NCBI RefSeq assembly: GCF_900104775.1
Contig: NZ_FNSA01000003.1
Location: forward strand, 1,798,001-1,862,000
Source: Tsukamurella tyrosinosolvens
GTDB lineage: Bacteria > Actinomycetota > Actinomycetes > Mycobacteriales > Mycobacteriaceae
Direction: 5' to 3'
Length of the DNA: 64,000 bases
The position numbers and the translations under genes were made by a program. The notes below the pieces were generated by a model. The model saw nothing but the letters and a program-made list of their open reading frames with translations, had not been told where the DNA came from and ran no database searches. This document shows, one piece after another, positions 44,706-54,183 of this stretch (the first letter of the stretch is position 1; each line of letters starts with the position of its first letter).

Positions 44706-47042
44706 ATGACCTCAACGATGGCGCCCAGCAGCCCGGCGCAGTCCTACCGCGTCAAGGGCAGCGCCGTCGGCATCCCGATCCTCGTGCTGTGCGGGATGAT
44801 CTTCCTCTCCGTGCTCGACGGCACCGTCGTCTTCGTGGCCATGCCGGAGATCCAGGACGCCCTGGGGCTCTCCGACGCGACCAAGGTCTGGGTCTTCGGC
44901 GCCTACGCGCTCACCTTCGGCGGGTTCCTGCTGCTCGGCGGCAGGCTCGGCGACACCTTCGGCCGGAAGAAGATGTTCCTGCTCGGGGTCGTCGGCTTCA
45001 CCGTCGCGTCCGCGCTGGCGGGATTCGCGACCAATGAGGCGTGGCTGCTGGCCGCGCGGGTCGGCCAGGGCTTCTTCGCCGCGATCGCCGGCCCCACGGC
45101 GCTCGCGCTCATCGCCACCACCTTCGCGCCGGGCAAGGCCCGCAACCAGGCGTTCGCCGTCTTCGGCGCGATGGCGGGCCTCGGCTCCATCGCCGGGCTC
45201 GTGGCCGGCGGCCTGCTTGCCACCATCGACTGGCGCCTCATCTTCTGGATCAACGTGCCCGTCGGCATCGCCTGCGCGATCGGCGGCTGGTTCACCCTCG
45301 ACGAGGCCGTGGCCGAGCGCCGGCACGCTCTCGACGTCAAGGGCGCCGCGCTCGCCGTCGCGGGCTGCGTGACCGGCGTCTACGCCCTCACGGCGGGCCC
45401 CGAGGCGCACTGGCAGAGCACCTCGGTCTACGTCGCCGCCGTGGTCAGCGCGATCTGCCTGGCCCTGTTCCTGTGGGTCGAGCGGACCGCCAAGAACCCG
45501 ATCCTGCCGTTCTCGCTGTTCAACAACCGCAACCGCGTCGCGGCCATGCTCGCGATCCTGGTGTGCGGCGCGCTGATCCCCACGCTCGGCTTCTACGTCG
45601 CGCTGACGTTCCAACTGGTCCTCGGCTACACGCCCTTCCAGTCCGGGCTCGCGCTGCTGCCCTTCGCCGTCGGCTTCGGCATCTCCGTCGCGATCAGCGC
45701 GACGCTGGTGCGCCGGTTCCAGGCCCGCTGGCTGGTCGCCTTCGGTGGGGCCATCGTCTTCCTGCCCTGCGTCTACGTCCCGACCCTGATGAGCAAGGCC
45801 CCGGCCACCATCGACTACTTCCCGCAGATCGCGATCCCGGTGTTCCTCATCGGCATCGGCGTGGGCATGGCCGTCGTCCCGCTGCCGCTCGGCGCCGTCG
45901 CCGGCGTGCGTCCGTCCGAGATCGGCCCGCTGACCGCACTCATCGAGGTCGCGCAGAACCTCGGCGGCATCATCGGCCTCGCCTCGGTCCAGGTCGTGGT
46001 GACCTCCCGGATCATGGCCGAGGGCGGCCCGACCTCCGGCCATCTGCGGCACGACGGTTTGACCGGGGACCAGATCCACGCCCTGGCCTCCGGCTACGGC
46101 CTCGCGTTCATCGCCTGCGCCGCGATCCTCATCCTCGCCGGCTTCGTCGTGGTCCCGTTCATGCGCTTCACCCCGCAGGAGATCGCCGAGGGCCAGGCCG
46201 CCAAGGAGTCCAGCGAGTCCGGCGGCGCGATCCCGTCCACGTCGTTCCCGGCGCAGGCCTTCGAGGACGATGACGACGACGTCGACGACGACTGGGAGCC
46301 GCTCGAGGGCGACGTCACCTCGGGCTCCTTCGCCGCCATCCGGCGCGAGGACTTCGACCGCGCCTACAACGAGCAGCCCGGCGACCCCGAGCCCGTCTAC
46401 TTCACCGACCGGTTCCGCGCCATCAAGCGCACCGACGTCGAGACGTCGGCGTCGCCGCTCGCCGGCCTCGGGGTCCAGCCTGGCCCGCCGCAGTCCGCGC
46501 CGGTCCCGCAGCCCGCGGCCCCGCAGCCGCCGACGCAGCAGGTCCCCGTCGCCCGGCCGCAGCAGCGCCCGCAGCCGACGGCCCCGCAGCAGGCCTACTC
46601 GCAGCCGAGCGACCCCCTGACCCGCCCGGCGCCGACGGTCCCGCAGCAGGCCTACTCCCACCCGAGTGACCCGCTGCCCCGCCCGGCCTCGCGCCCGGGG
46701 GAGGGCCTCGCCGGCATCGCCCGCCCGTCGGGCCCGATCCAGCGCGAGAGCGTCGACCTGCCGCGCCCGCCGGTGCCGCCCACGCCGCGGGCCTCGGTCC
46801 CGGACTACCGCCCGCCGCGCCCGGCTCCGCAGCAGTACCGGGTCGAGCAGCCGGCGCCGCGCCCCAGCGGTCCCGTGCCGCGCCGCGCCGCCGACCAGCC
46901 GGAGCCGCAGCAGCAGCCCGTCCCGGTGCCCGCGCGCGCCGGTCGGCACGCGGCCCCGGAGCCCGACGGCATGCACCACCCCGCGCCGACGTCGCAGGCG
47001 GACCGCGTCAGCCGCGCCCGCCGGCACCGGCTGGAGGACTGA
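44706..47042 (+). CDS. EfpA-type MFS efflux pump with long disordered tail (copy 1)
   Basis: This 778-residue protein is a 14-helix DHA2-family drug:proton antiporter related to mycobacterial EfpA. Helix motifs include LDGTVVFVAMPEIQDALG, GGRLGDTFGRKKMFLLG and PTALALIATTFAPGKARNQ. Beyond residue about 490 comes a cytoplasmic tail of about 280 residues: an acidic patch DDDDDVDDDWEP, a conserved block VYFTDRFRAIKR, then Pro/Gln/Arg-rich sequence and a basic end RARRHRLED. EfpA of Mycobacterium is about 530 residues, so the tail is extra. The substrate is unknown. Confidence 0.88.
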   Translation: MTSTMAPSSPAQSYRVKGSAVGIPILVLCGMIFLSVLDGTVVFVAMPEIQDALGLSDATKVWVFGAYALTFGGFLLLGGRLGDTFGRKKMFLLGVVGFTVASALAGFATNEAWLLAARVGQGFFAAIAGPTALALIATTFAPGKARNQAFAVFGAMAGLGSIAGLVAGGLLATIDWRLIFWINVPVGIACAIGGWFTLDEAVAERRHALDVKGAALAVAGCVTGVYALTAGPEAHWQSTSVYVAAVVSAICLALFLWVERTAKNPILPFSLFNNRNRVAAMLAILVCGALIPTLGFYVALTFQLVLGYTPFQSGLALLPFAVGFGISVAISATLVRRFQARWLVAFGGAIVFLPCVYVPTLMSKAPATIDYFPQIAIPVFLIGIGVGMAVVPLPLGAVAGVRPSEIGPLTALIEVAQNLGGIIGLASVQVVVTSRIMAEGGPTSGHLRHDGLTGDQIHALASGYGLAFIACAAILILAGFVVVPFMRFTPQEIAEGQAAKESSESGGAIPSTSFPAQAFEDDDDDVDDDWEPLEGDVTSGSFAAIRREDFDRAYNEQPGDPEPVYFTDRFRAIKRTDVETSASPLAGLGVQPGPPQSAPVPQPAAPQPPTQQVPVARPQQRPQPTAPQQAYSQPSDPLTRPAPTVPQQAYSHPSDPLPRPASRPGEGLAGIARPSGPIQRESVDLPRPPVPPTPRASVPDYRPPRPAPQQYRVEQPAPRPSGPVPRRAADQPEPQQQPVPVPARAGRHAAPEPDGMHHPAPTSQADRVSRARRHRLED

Positions 47043-47052
47043 CGGGCTCCGT

Positions 47053-47100
47053 GCCCGGCGTGTCGCCCGAGATGTGACCGTCCGGGCGACCTCGCCGGGC
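47053..47100 (+). terminator. Long hairpin between the two EfpA-type genes
   Basis: GCCCGGC (47053-47059) and GTCGCCC (47062-47068) pair with GGGCGAC (47084-47090) and GCCGGGC (47094-47100), separated by a small internal bulge, around a 15-base loop. It begins ten bases after the copy 1 stop. It should terminate or attenuate readthrough into copy 2. Confidence 0.55.
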
Positions 47101-47147
47101 CGGATCCGGCGGCACCGTCCGTGGGCTGCGCAAACGGCCCCGCACGA

Positions 47148-47225
47148 TGCGTGCTGAGTGCACGCACCGGGGGTGCGACGTCCTTCGTCGAACCGGGAAA
47201 CCGGCACGAGCGATTTCTTCGTGCC
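47148..47225 (+). promoter_or_regulatory. Two inverted repeats upstream of EfpA-type copy 2
   Basis: TGCGTGC-tgagt-GCACGCA (47148-47166) and GGCACGA-9 nt-TCGTGCC (47203-47225) lie within 105 bases of the start codon, the second ending 28 bases before it. Either could be a repressor site controlling the second pump. Confidence 0.4.
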
Positions 47226-47252
47226 TTCGCTCAGCCGGTAGCCTCGGTCTTC

Positions 47253-49736
47253 ATGACCTCAACGATGGCACCCGGTGCCCCGGCGCAGACGTACCGCGTC
47301 AAGGGCAGCGCTCTCGGCATCGCCATCGTCGTCCTCTCCGGGATGATGTTCCTCGCGGTCCTCGACGGCACGGTGGTCTTCGTCGCCCTCCCGCGCATCC
47401 AGGACGCGATGCACCTCTCGGACGCGGCGAAGATCTGGGTCTTCGGCGCCTACGCGGTGACCTTCGGCGGGTTCATGCTGCTCGGCGGCAGGCTGGGGGA
47501 CACCTTCGGCCGCAAGCGGATGTTCATCCTCGGCGTCGCGGGATTCACGTTCGCCTCTCTCCTCACCGGCTTCGCCACCAACGAGGCGTGGCTGCTCGTC
47601 GCGCGCGCCGCGCAGGGACTCTTCGCCGCGATCGCCTGCCCCACGGCGCTCGCGCTCATCGCCACCACCTTCGCGCCGGGCAAGGCGCGTAACCAGGCCT
47701 TCGCGATCTTCGGCGCTATGGCCGGCCTGGGCTCGGTGTCGGGTCTCGTCGCGGGCGGCCTCCTCGCCACATGGGACTGGCGATTCGTCTTCTGGATCAA
47801 CGTCCCGGTCGGGATCGTGTGCATCATCGGCGCGGTCATCGCCCTGGAGGAGTCGACCTCGGAGCGCCGCCACGCCCTCGACATCAAGGGCGCGTTCCTG
47901 GCCGTCGCGGGCTGCGTGGCCGGGGTCTACACCTTGACCATGGGCCCCGAGGTCCACTGGCAGGGCGTCAGCGTCTACGTCGCCGCCGCCGTCAGCGTGG
48001 TCTGCCTCGTCGCGTTCCTCGTGGTGGAGCGCACCGCGAAGAACCCGATCCTGCCGTTCTCGCTGTTCCACAACCGCAACCGCGTCGCGGCCATGGTCGC
48101 GATCCTGGTCTGCGGTGCGCTGATCCCGACGCTCGGCTTCTACGTCGCGCTCACCTTCCAGCAGGTGCTCGGGTACACCCCGCTGGAATCCGGCCTGGCC
48201 CTCATCCCGTTCGCGGTCGGCATGGGCATCGCGGCGCCCATCTCGTCCAAGCTCGCCCTCAAAGTCCAGGCCCGCTGGCTCGTCGCCATCGGCGGCGTCA
48301 TCGTCTTCCTGCCGTGCATCTACGTCCCGACACTGATGACCAAGGACCCGTCGACGGTCAGCTACTTCCCGTACATCGGGCTTCCGGTCTTCGTCATCGG
48401 CCTGGGCGTCGGTTTCGCGATGATCCCGCTGCCGATCTGCGCCCTGGCGGGGGTGCGCCCGTCCGAGACCGGTCCGATGTCGGCGCTGGTCGAGGTGTGC
48501 CAGAACATCGGCGGCATCGTCGGGCTGGCCTCGGTGCAGGTGTTGGTGACCTCCCGGATCATGAAGGAGGGCGGCCCGACCAAGGGCGACATCACCCACG
48601 AGATGCTCACCGATGCGCAACGCAGCGCGCTCGCGTCGGGCTTCGGCCTCGCCTTCATCGCCTGCGCCGCGATCCTGATCCTCGCCGGCCTGGTCGTGGT
48701 GCCCTTCATGCGGTTCACCCCGGAGGAGGTCGCCGAGGGGCAGGCGGCGCAGGAGTCGAGCAAGTCCGGCGGATCGATCCCGTCCACGTCGTTCCCGGCG
48801 CAGGCCTTCGATCACGACGACGACGTCGACGACGATTGGGAGCCCATCGAGGGCGACGTCACCTCCGGGTCCTTCCCGGCGGTGCGCCGCGAGGACTACG
48901 ACCGCGCCTACAACGAGAAGCCCGGCGACCCCGAGCCGGTCTACTTCACCGACCGCTTCCGTGCCATCAAGCGACCGCAGGCCCCGCAGCAGGAGCAGCC
49001 GGTGCAGCACCGGCCCGCGACGCAACCGCCCCAGGCGCCCCCGGCCGCGCCGCAGCAGGCGTACTCGCACCCCAGCGACCCGCTGCCCCGCACCGGCCGG
49101 CCCGGCGAGGGGCTCGCGGGCGTCGCCCGCCCCTCGGGCCCGATCCAGCGGGAGAGCACCGACCTGCCGCGTCCGTCGCAGGCCCCGCAGCCTCCCCGTC
49201 CGGCGGCGGACCCGCAGTACCGGGCTCCAGCGGCGCCCCCGCAGTCGCAGCAGCGCCCGAGCGCGCCGATCCAGCGTCCGAGCGGGCAGGTGCCGCGGCC
49301 GAGCGCGCCGATCCGGCGCCCGAGCGGGCAGCAGCCGCGCCCCAGCGGCCCCGTCCAGCGCCCCGGCCGGCCGGGTCAGCCCGGCCCGGCGCCGCAGGGC
49401 GGGCCGGGTCAGCAGGGCCAGCCGGGTCAGCAGGGCGGACCGAGCCGGCCCATGCAGCGCCCCAGCGGCGCGATGCCGCGGCCCGGCCAGCAGGCGCCGC
49501 GTCCGAGCGGGCCCGTGCAGCGGCCGAGCGCCCCGATCCAGCGCCCGCCCGCGGTGCCCCCGCAGCCGCAGGCCCCGTCGGCCGGAGCCTCATCCACTGG
49601 AGCTCCGTCCACCGGGGCACCCTCGACCGGCGGGCGGCACTCGCTGCCCGAGCCCGACGCGATGCACCACCCCGAGGCCTCGCCTCAGGCCGAACGCGTG
49701 AGCCGCGCCCGGCGGCACCGCCTCGACGAGGACTAG
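47253..49736 (+). CDS. EfpA-type MFS efflux pump with long disordered tail (copy 2)
   Basis: This 827-residue paralogue of the preceding gene shares most of the 14-helix membrane part, for example LDGTVVFVALPRIQDAMH and PTALALIATTFAPGKARNQ. It has a tail of about 340 residues beyond residue 489. The tail has the same acidic patch and VYFTDRFRAIKR block, then many RPSGP/RPSAPIQ repeats, and ends in RARRHRLDED like copy 1. ATG 47253 is preceded by the same GGTAGCCTCGG as copy 1, so the duplication includes upstream bases. The start is 44 codons inside the longer frame, which has no conserved sequence. Confidence 0.88.
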   Translation: MTSTMAPGAPAQTYRVKGSALGIAIVVLSGMMFLAVLDGTVVFVALPRIQDAMHLSDAAKIWVFGAYAVTFGGFMLLGGRLGDTFGRKRMFILGVAGFTFASLLTGFATNEAWLLVARAAQGLFAAIACPTALALIATTFAPGKARNQAFAIFGAMAGLGSVSGLVAGGLLATWDWRFVFWINVPVGIVCIIGAVIALEESTSERRHALDIKGAFLAVAGCVAGVYTLTMGPEVHWQGVSVYVAAAVSVVCLVAFLVVERTAKNPILPFSLFHNRNRVAAMVAILVCGALIPTLGFYVALTFQQVLGYTPLESGLALIPFAVGMGIAAPISSKLALKVQARWLVAIGGVIVFLPCIYVPTLMTKDPSTVSYFPYIGLPVFVIGLGVGFAMIPLPICALAGVRPSETGPMSALVEVCQNIGGIVGLASVQVLVTSRIMKEGGPTKGDITHEMLTDAQRSALASGFGLAFIACAAILILAGLVVVPFMRFTPEEVAEGQAAQESSKSGGSIPSTSFPAQAFDHDDDVDDDWEPIEGDVTSGSFPAVRREDYDRAYNEKPGDPEPVYFTDRFRAIKRPQAPQQEQPVQHRPATQPPQAPPAAPQQAYSHPSDPLPRTGRPGEGLAGVARPSGPIQRESTDLPRPSQAPQPPRPAADPQYRAPAAPPQSQQRPSAPIQRPSGQVPRPSAPIRRPSGQQPRPSGPVQRPGRPGQPGPAPQGGPGQQGQPGQQGGPSRPMQRPSGAMPRPGQQAPRPSGPVQRPSAPIQRPPAVPPQPQAPSAGASSTGAPSTGAPSTGGRHSLPEPDAMHHPEASPQAERVSRARRHRLDED

Positions 49737-49759
49737 GAACCGGCCGGGCGACCGGCGCG

Positions 49760-50506
49760 TCACCCCGCGGTCACGATCGTCACCTCGGTGGGCGACGACA
49801 GCTCTGCGCGCAGGCCTGCCTTCTCGGCGACCTTCACCACGGCCTTCGCGTCGCCGGGCTCTGCGCGGGTGACCACGAGCGCCCGGGCCAGCAGGCCCTT
49901 GTGGTGCTTGTTGAAGTGCGAGACGACGGCGCGCGAGCCGTCGGGCTTCTCGGTCACGACGGTGGCGGTGACCGCCCCGGGCACCTTGCCGAGCGCCGCG
50001 TAGCCGCCGGACCGCAGGTCCACGACGAGGCCGCGGTCGGCCGCGGCGAGCGCGTCGGCCAGTGCGGGCTTCCACTCCGCGGCCAGCGTGCCCAGGCCCG
50101 GCAGTTTCGACCCCGACGAGAGCCGGTACGCGGGGATCGGGTCGACGGCGCCGACGACCCCGAACAGCGCCGATCCGACGGCCAGGCGGGCGTCGGCCTT
50201 CGCGCGCTGCGCCTTCGTCAGCCCGCGCACGTCGAGGGCGTCGTAGAGCACGCCCGTGTACTGCTCGATCGCGGGTCGGGTGGGCGCGGTGCGCAGCGCC
50301 CGGTTGCGCTCCAGCTCGTCCGTCTGCCCCGCCGACAGGCTCAGCGCGGCGCGGGCGGCACCGTCGTCCTGCGAGACGGCGACGAGGGCGTCGAGGAGTC
50401 GTTCGCGGGTGGGCCTCAGCGTGGGAAAGGTGAGCAGCCCGAGGTCGAGGGGCGCGCCCTCGCCGCCGCCGGCCTTGGTTTCCGATGGGGGAAGCAGGAT
50501 CAGCAC
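49760..50506 (-). CDS. yaaA: Peroxide stress protein YaaA (DUF328)
   Basis: This 248-residue protein opens with [11 protein letters not shown], the family signature, and carries [26 protein letters not shown] and [13 protein letters not shown], the DUF328 core. In E. coli YaaA lowers free iron during peroxide stress. GTG 50506 matches the family N-terminus; the longer frame runs into proS on the other strand. Only 25 bases separate the two divergent start codons, so promoters or leaderless starts must overlap the genes. Confidence 0.88.
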   Translation of the reverse strand: MLILLPPSETKAGGGEGAPLDLGLLTFPTLRPTRERLLDALVAVSQDDGAARAALSLSAGQTDELERNRALRTAPTRPAIEQYTGVLYDALDVRGLTKAQRAKADARLAVGSALFGVVGAVDPIPAYRLSSGSKLPGLGTLAAEWKPALADALAAADRGLVVDLRSGGYAALGKVPGAVTATVVTEKPDGSRAVVSHFNKHHKGLLARALVVTRAEPGDAKAVVKVAEKAGLRAELSSPTEVTIVTAG

Positions 50507-50531
50507 ACCGGACACACTAAGCTGTGGCGTC

Positions 50532-52289
50532 GTGATCACCCGATTCTCCCAGCTGTTCCTGCGCACGCTCCGCGACGACCCCGCGGACGCGGAGGTCCCC
50601 AGCCACAAGCTGCTCGTCCGCGCCGGCTACGTGCGGCGCATCGCGCCCGGCGTCTACTCCTGGCTGCCGCTGGGCCTGCGGGTGCTACGGAACGTCGAGC
50701 AGGTCGTCCGCGAGGAGATGAACGCGATCGGCGGCCAGGAGATCCTGCTGCCCGCGCTGCTCCCGCGCGAGCCCTACGAGACCACGAACCGGTGGACGGA
50801 GTACGGCGACAGCCTGTTCCGCCTCAAGGACCGCAAGGGCGCCGACATGATGCTCGGCCCCACCCACGAGGAGATCTTCGCCCTCACCGTGAAGGGCGAG
50901 TACAACTCGTACAAGGACCTGCCGGTCATCCTGTACCAGATCCAGACGAAGTACCGCGACGAGGAGCGGCCCCGCGCGGGCATCCTCCGCGGCCGCGAGT
51001 TCGTCATGAAGGACAGCTACAGCTTCGACACCTCCGACGAGGGGCTGTCCGAGGCGTACGCCAAGCACCGTGCCGCCTATCAGCGGATCTTCGCGCGCCT
51101 TAACGTCGAGCACGTCATCGTGTCCGCCACGTCCGGCGCCATGGGCGGCAGCGCCTCCGAGGAGTTCCTCGCGGTGAGCCCCGTCGGCGAGGACACCTAC
51201 GTGCACTCGACCGAGTCGGACTACGCCGCGAACGTCGAGGCCGTCATCACGCCCGCGCCGCCCGCGATCCCGCTCGACGGTCTGCCCGCCGCGCAGGTCT
51301 TCGACACCCCCGGCACGCCCACCATCGAGACGCTCGTCGCCTGGGCCAACGAGGCCGCCGACGGCGCCTCCGTCCTCGGGCGCGAGGTCGTCGCGGGGGA
51401 CACCCTCAAGAACGTCATGGTCAAGACCCGCGCCCCCGGCGGGGACTGGGAGCTGCTCGGCATCGGCGTGCCCGGCGACCGCGAGGTCGACTTCAAGCGC
51501 CTCGAGGCCTCCCTGGAGCCGACCGAGGTGGCGCTGATCGAGGCGGAGGACTTCGAGAAGTACCCGTTCCTCGTCAAGGGCTACATCGGGCCGAAGGCAC
51601 TGCTGGAGAACGAAGTGCGCTACCTCGTCGACCCGCGCGTGGTCGACGGCACCGCCTGGATCACCGGCGCCGACGCGCCCGGGCAGCACGTGGTGAACCT
51701 CACCGCGGGCCGCGACTTCACCCCCGACGGCACCATCGAGGCCGCCGAGGTCCGCGACGGCGACGCCTCGCCCGACGGCAAGGGCGTCCTGCAGTCCGCG
51801 CGCGGCATCGAGATCGGCCACATCTTCCAGCTGGGCCGCAAGTACACCGACGCCTTCGAGGTGGACGTGCTGGGCGAGAACGGCAAGCCCGTGCGCCTCA
51901 CCCAGGGCTCGTACGGCGTCGGCGTCTCCCGGCTCGTCGCCGTGATCGCCGAGCAGCAGCACGACGACAAGGGCCTGCGCTGGCCCAAGGGCATCGCCCC
52001 GTTCGACGTGCACGTCGTGATCGCGAACAAGGACGAGGGCGCCTGGACGGGCGCCGAGTCGCTGGCCGCCGAACTGGACGCGGCCGGCCTGCAGGTGCTG
52101 CTCGACGACCGCAAGGCGTCGCCGGGCATCAAGTTCAAGGACTCCGAGCTCGTCGGCGTCCCGACCGTGGTCGTGGTCGGCCGGGGCTGGGCCGACGGTG
52201 TCGTCGAGCTCCGCGACCGCCTCACCGGCGAGTCCCGCGAGATCCCTGTCGCCGACGCCGCCGCGGAGATCGTCACCGCCGCGCGCTGA
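50532..52289 (+). CDS. proS: Prolyl-tRNA synthetase
   Basis: This 585-residue class II synthetase charges tRNA-Pro. The start [20 protein letters not shown] is characteristic of the bacterial type with the editing insertion. Motif 2 is seen in [20 protein letters not shown] and [11 protein letters not shown], and motif 3 in [13 protein letters not shown]. The editing domain (residues about 225-400) is present, and a C-terminal anticodon domain ends the protein. GTG 50532 is the start; a terminator follows 14 bases after the stop. Confidence 0.97.
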   Translation: MITRFSQLFLRTLRDDPADAEVPSHKLLVRAGYVRRIAPGVYSWLPLGLRVLRNVEQVVREEMNAIGGQEILLPALLPREPYETTNRWTEYGDSLFRLKDRKGADMMLGPTHEEIFALTVKGEYNSYKDLPVILYQIQTKYRDEERPRAGILRGREFVMKDSYSFDTSDEGLSEAYAKHRAAYQRIFARLNVEHVIVSATSGAMGGSASEEFLAVSPVGEDTYVHSTESDYAANVEAVITPAPPAIPLDGLPAAQVFDTPGTPTIETLVAWANEAADGASVLGREVVAGDTLKNVMVKTRAPGGDWELLGIGVPGDREVDFKRLEASLEPTEVALIEAEDFEKYPFLVKGYIGPKALLENEVRYLVDPRVVDGTAWITGADAPGQHVVNLTAGRDFTPDGTIEAAEVRDGDASPDGKGVLQSARGIEIGHIFQLGRKYTDAFEVDVLGENGKPVRLTQGSYGVGVSRLVAVIAEQQHDDKGLRWPKGIAPFDVHVVIANKDEGAWTGAESLAAELDAAGLQVLLDDRKASPGIKFKDSELVGVPTVVVVGRGWADGVVELRDRLTGESREIPVADAAAEIVTAAR

Positions 52290-52302
52290 CTCAGTAGACG
52301 CA

Positions 52303-52330
52303 GAAGCCCGCACCGACTGGTGCGGGCTTC
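52303..52330. terminator. Bidirectional terminator between proS and the DUF4190 gene
   Basis: A perfect 12-bp stem (52303-52314 with 52319-52330) encloses the loop GACT, with AGAAG before and CTTC following. It serves both convergent genes. Confidence 0.85.
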
Positions 52331-52343
52331 CGTGCTCTTCGCG

Positions 52344-53105
52344 TCAGGAAATGACGGACAACAGGTTCGAGGTGCTGTCGAAGCCTCCGCTGACGCCGAC
52401 CACCAAGATGAGGATGATCGCGATGATGAACAATACGATGTAGACGCCGCCGAGGATCACGCCCGCGAGGGCCATCCCGTGCCCGCCCTGGCCCGACTGC
52501 TTGACCTGCTTCATCCCGATGATGCCCATCACGACGGCGGCGATCGCCGTGGCGATGCCGATGCCGTACGCGCACCCCAGCGGGTACGAGACGAGGCCGC
52601 ACACCAGCGCGGCGATCGCGAGGCCGTTGGTGCCGGCCTGCTGGCCGTAGTTCTGCGCGGGGTACCCGGGCTGCGCCGGGTAGCCGGGGAACGCCTGGCC
52701 GGGGTACTGCTGCTGCCCGAACTGGTCCTGGCCCGGGTACTGAGGCGGCGCGGCGTACGGGTTCTGCACCGCGTAGGGATCCGCGGGGGCGCCGTACGGG
52801 TTCTGTTGCGCGGCGTAGGGATCCGCGGGGGCGCCGTACGGGTTCTGCTGCGCCGCGTAGGGATCGGCCGGCGCGGCGTACGGATCCGCCGGCGGGGTGT
52901 ACGCCGAGGGCGCCGCATACGGATCCGGCTGCGCGGTCTGGTGCACCGTCGTCGCCGCGTCGGGATCGCCGCCGACGTCCTGTCCGGCGGGCGTGTCACC
53001 GTCGCGCTTGGTCAGGTCGGGCGCGGAGGGGTTCGGCTCGGCCGGCCGGATCACCGTCGGGTCGTAGGTCCCGTCGCCGGGCTGCTGGGGATCGCTGGAC
53101 GTCAT
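52344..53105 (-). CDS. DUF4190 membrane protein with Pro/Tyr-rich repeat tail
   Basis: This 253-residue protein has a long N-terminal low-complexity region with 14-residue repeats based on [14 protein letters not shown] (about residues 72-115). It then has a two-helix DUF4190 domain, [20 protein letters not shown] and [20 protein letters not shown]. The repeat is also visible in DNA as near-identical 42-base units. Such tails in actinobacterial membrane proteins are thought to mediate protein contacts; the function here is unknown. It converges on proS. Confidence 0.82.
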   Translation of the reverse strand: MTSSDPQQPGDGTYDPTVIRPAEPNPSAPDLTKRDGDTPAGQDVGGDPDAATTVHQTAQPDPYAAPSAYTPPADPYAAPADPYAAQQNPYGAPADPYAAQQNPYGAPADPYAVQNPYAAPPQYPGQDQFGQQQYPGQAFPGYPAQPGYPAQNYGQQAGTNGLAIAALVCGLVSYPLGCAYGIGIATAIAAVVMGIIGMKQVKQSGQGGHGMALAGVILGGVYIVLFIIAIILILVVGVSGGFDSTSNLLSVIS

Positions 53106-53136
53106 CCCCCGAGTGTAAAGGCAGGCAAAGGGAACG

Positions 53137-53571
53137 TCAGGTGCGGATACCGGGGAACGGCGTGGTCACGGGGGACACGCCGAGCGCGACGCGCCACCGT
53201 GCGCCGCGGACGGCGGCGCCGCCGAGGCCCGTCACCCCGAGGTGCCGGATCCCGTCCCCGTCGGCCTGCGAGAGCACGTTGCGGTGCGCGGCCGCGGCGT
53301 CGTCCTCGACCGCCGCGGCCACCTTCGCCGCGCTGACGGGGTCGGTGACCGGCTCGGGCGGGGTGTACGCGGGCGCCGCGACGGGAACCTCGACGCCGGC
53401 GGCGCTGAGCACGCGCGCGAGGGCGTCGCGCTGCGACCGGTGTTCGGCGGCGTAGGTGGCGATCTCGGCCTTGCGGGTGGGCGCGGCATAGGCCTCGACG
53501 AGGCCGTACAGGTACACGGCGGCGTGCTCGGACGTCAGCGCCGCGGCCACGGCGTCCTGGGCGGGGGTCAT
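53137..53571 (-). CDS. DUF4439 ferritin-like protein
   Basis: This 144-residue Ala-rich helical protein matches DUF4439, a ferritin-like fold: [23 protein letters not shown] and [17 protein letters not shown] carry the Glu/His-type ligands of the first helices. ATG 53571 overlaps the stop of the upstream lipoprotein by four bases (ATGA), indicating coupled translation. Mycobacterium has an equivalent pair between proS and rimP. Whether metal is bound is not known. Confidence 0.8.
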   Translation of the reverse strand: MTPAQDAVAAALTSEHAAVYLYGLVEAYAAPTRKAEIATYAAEHRSQRDALARVLSAAGVEVPVAAPAYTPPEPVTDPVSAAKVAAAVEDDAAAAHRNVLSQADGDGIRHLGVTGLGGAAVRGARWRVALGVSPVTTPFPGIRT

Positions 53572-54095
53572 GCGAGCACCACCTCCGCGTGCACCCGGGC
53601 CGCCGCGGCCACGGAGCCCAGCAGCGCGGCCTGGTAGCCGGAGGCGGCGACGGCGGCATCGCCGGCGTCCTTCGCGGACCGGGTCAGTTGGGCGTGCAAC
53701 GACTGTCGGTTCAGCGGCGACGCCGCCGCCGGGATCGACGACGGTGCGGCGGTCACGGAGGTGGGGCGCTCGATGTACCGGGACAGCTCGTCGGCCAGCG
53801 CCGACGCGTGCTGGCCGCGCTGATCGGCGATGAGCCGCAGCTGCGGGCCCGCGGCCCCGTCGAGCACGGCCAGGCCGCGCGCGGCGTCCGCATCGGCCTG
53901 GGCCTGCGCGGCGGCGGCCTGCAGCCGCACGGCCTGCGGATCGTCGGCGCGGTCCTCGGGGGTGGTGCACCCGGCCAGCGCGGCCCCGCCCGCGAGTGCG
54001 CCCCCGGCAAGGAGGACGGACGTGAGGGCGGTGCGTCGGTCGATGCCGGGACGCGACGGCGCGTCGTCGTCGCGGCGGGGGGATGGGGCGATCAC
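53568..54095 (-). CDS. Tat-type lipoprotein, Ala-rich helical
   Basis: This 175-residue protein has a twin-arginine signal (DRRTALTS, Arg20-21) and lipobox LAGC (Cys43). The mature part is almost entirely helical and Ala-rich, with the HASALADELSRYIERP segment resembling a ferritin-like helix. It is coupled to the DUF4439 gene by a four-base overlap and may be its surface partner. GTG 54095 is a reasonable start; an ATG at 54146 would add 17 unconserved residues and run into the rimP promoter region. Confidence 0.75.
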   Translation of the reverse strand: MIAPSPRRDDDAPSRPGIDRRTALTSVLLAGGALAGGAALAGCTTPEDRADDPQAVRLQAAAAQAQADADAARGLAVLDGAAGPQLRLIADQRGQHASALADELSRYIERPTSVTAAPSSIPAAASPLNRQSLHAQLTRSAKDAGDAAVAASGYQAALLGSVAAAARVHAEVVLA

Positions 54096-54122
54096 GGGGG
54101 CGAGTCTAGCGGCGCGTCCGGG

Positions 54123-54128
54123 TACACT
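54123..54128 (+). promoter_or_regulatory. Candidate -10 element of the rimP-nusA-infB operon
   Basis: GGGTACACTGG contains TACACT, identical to the -10 proposed for rpsB, 56 bases before the rimP start. No good -35 is seen. The site sits in the divergent gap with the lipoprotein gene. Confidence 0.35.
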
Positions 54129-54183
54129 GGCCGCAGCGTTCGACACCGGGCACGTCCGGTGACAATTTCACAGGGAGGCGCGT

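Noticed and set aside
44712-47207. Open frame of 831 codons antisense to the first EfpA-type gene
   Set aside because: Shadow of a real transporter gene, with no hydrophobic helices of its own.
49240-49540. Repeat array that could be mistaken for CRISPR
   Set aside because: The repeats are in-frame RPSGP-type codons inside the second EfpA-type gene, of irregular length and without spacers.
47771-51103. Open frame of 1110 codons on the plus strand
   Set aside because: It runs in another frame across the second EfpA-type gene and antisense to yaaA; Arg/Gly/Pro composition shows it is a GC-bias shadow.
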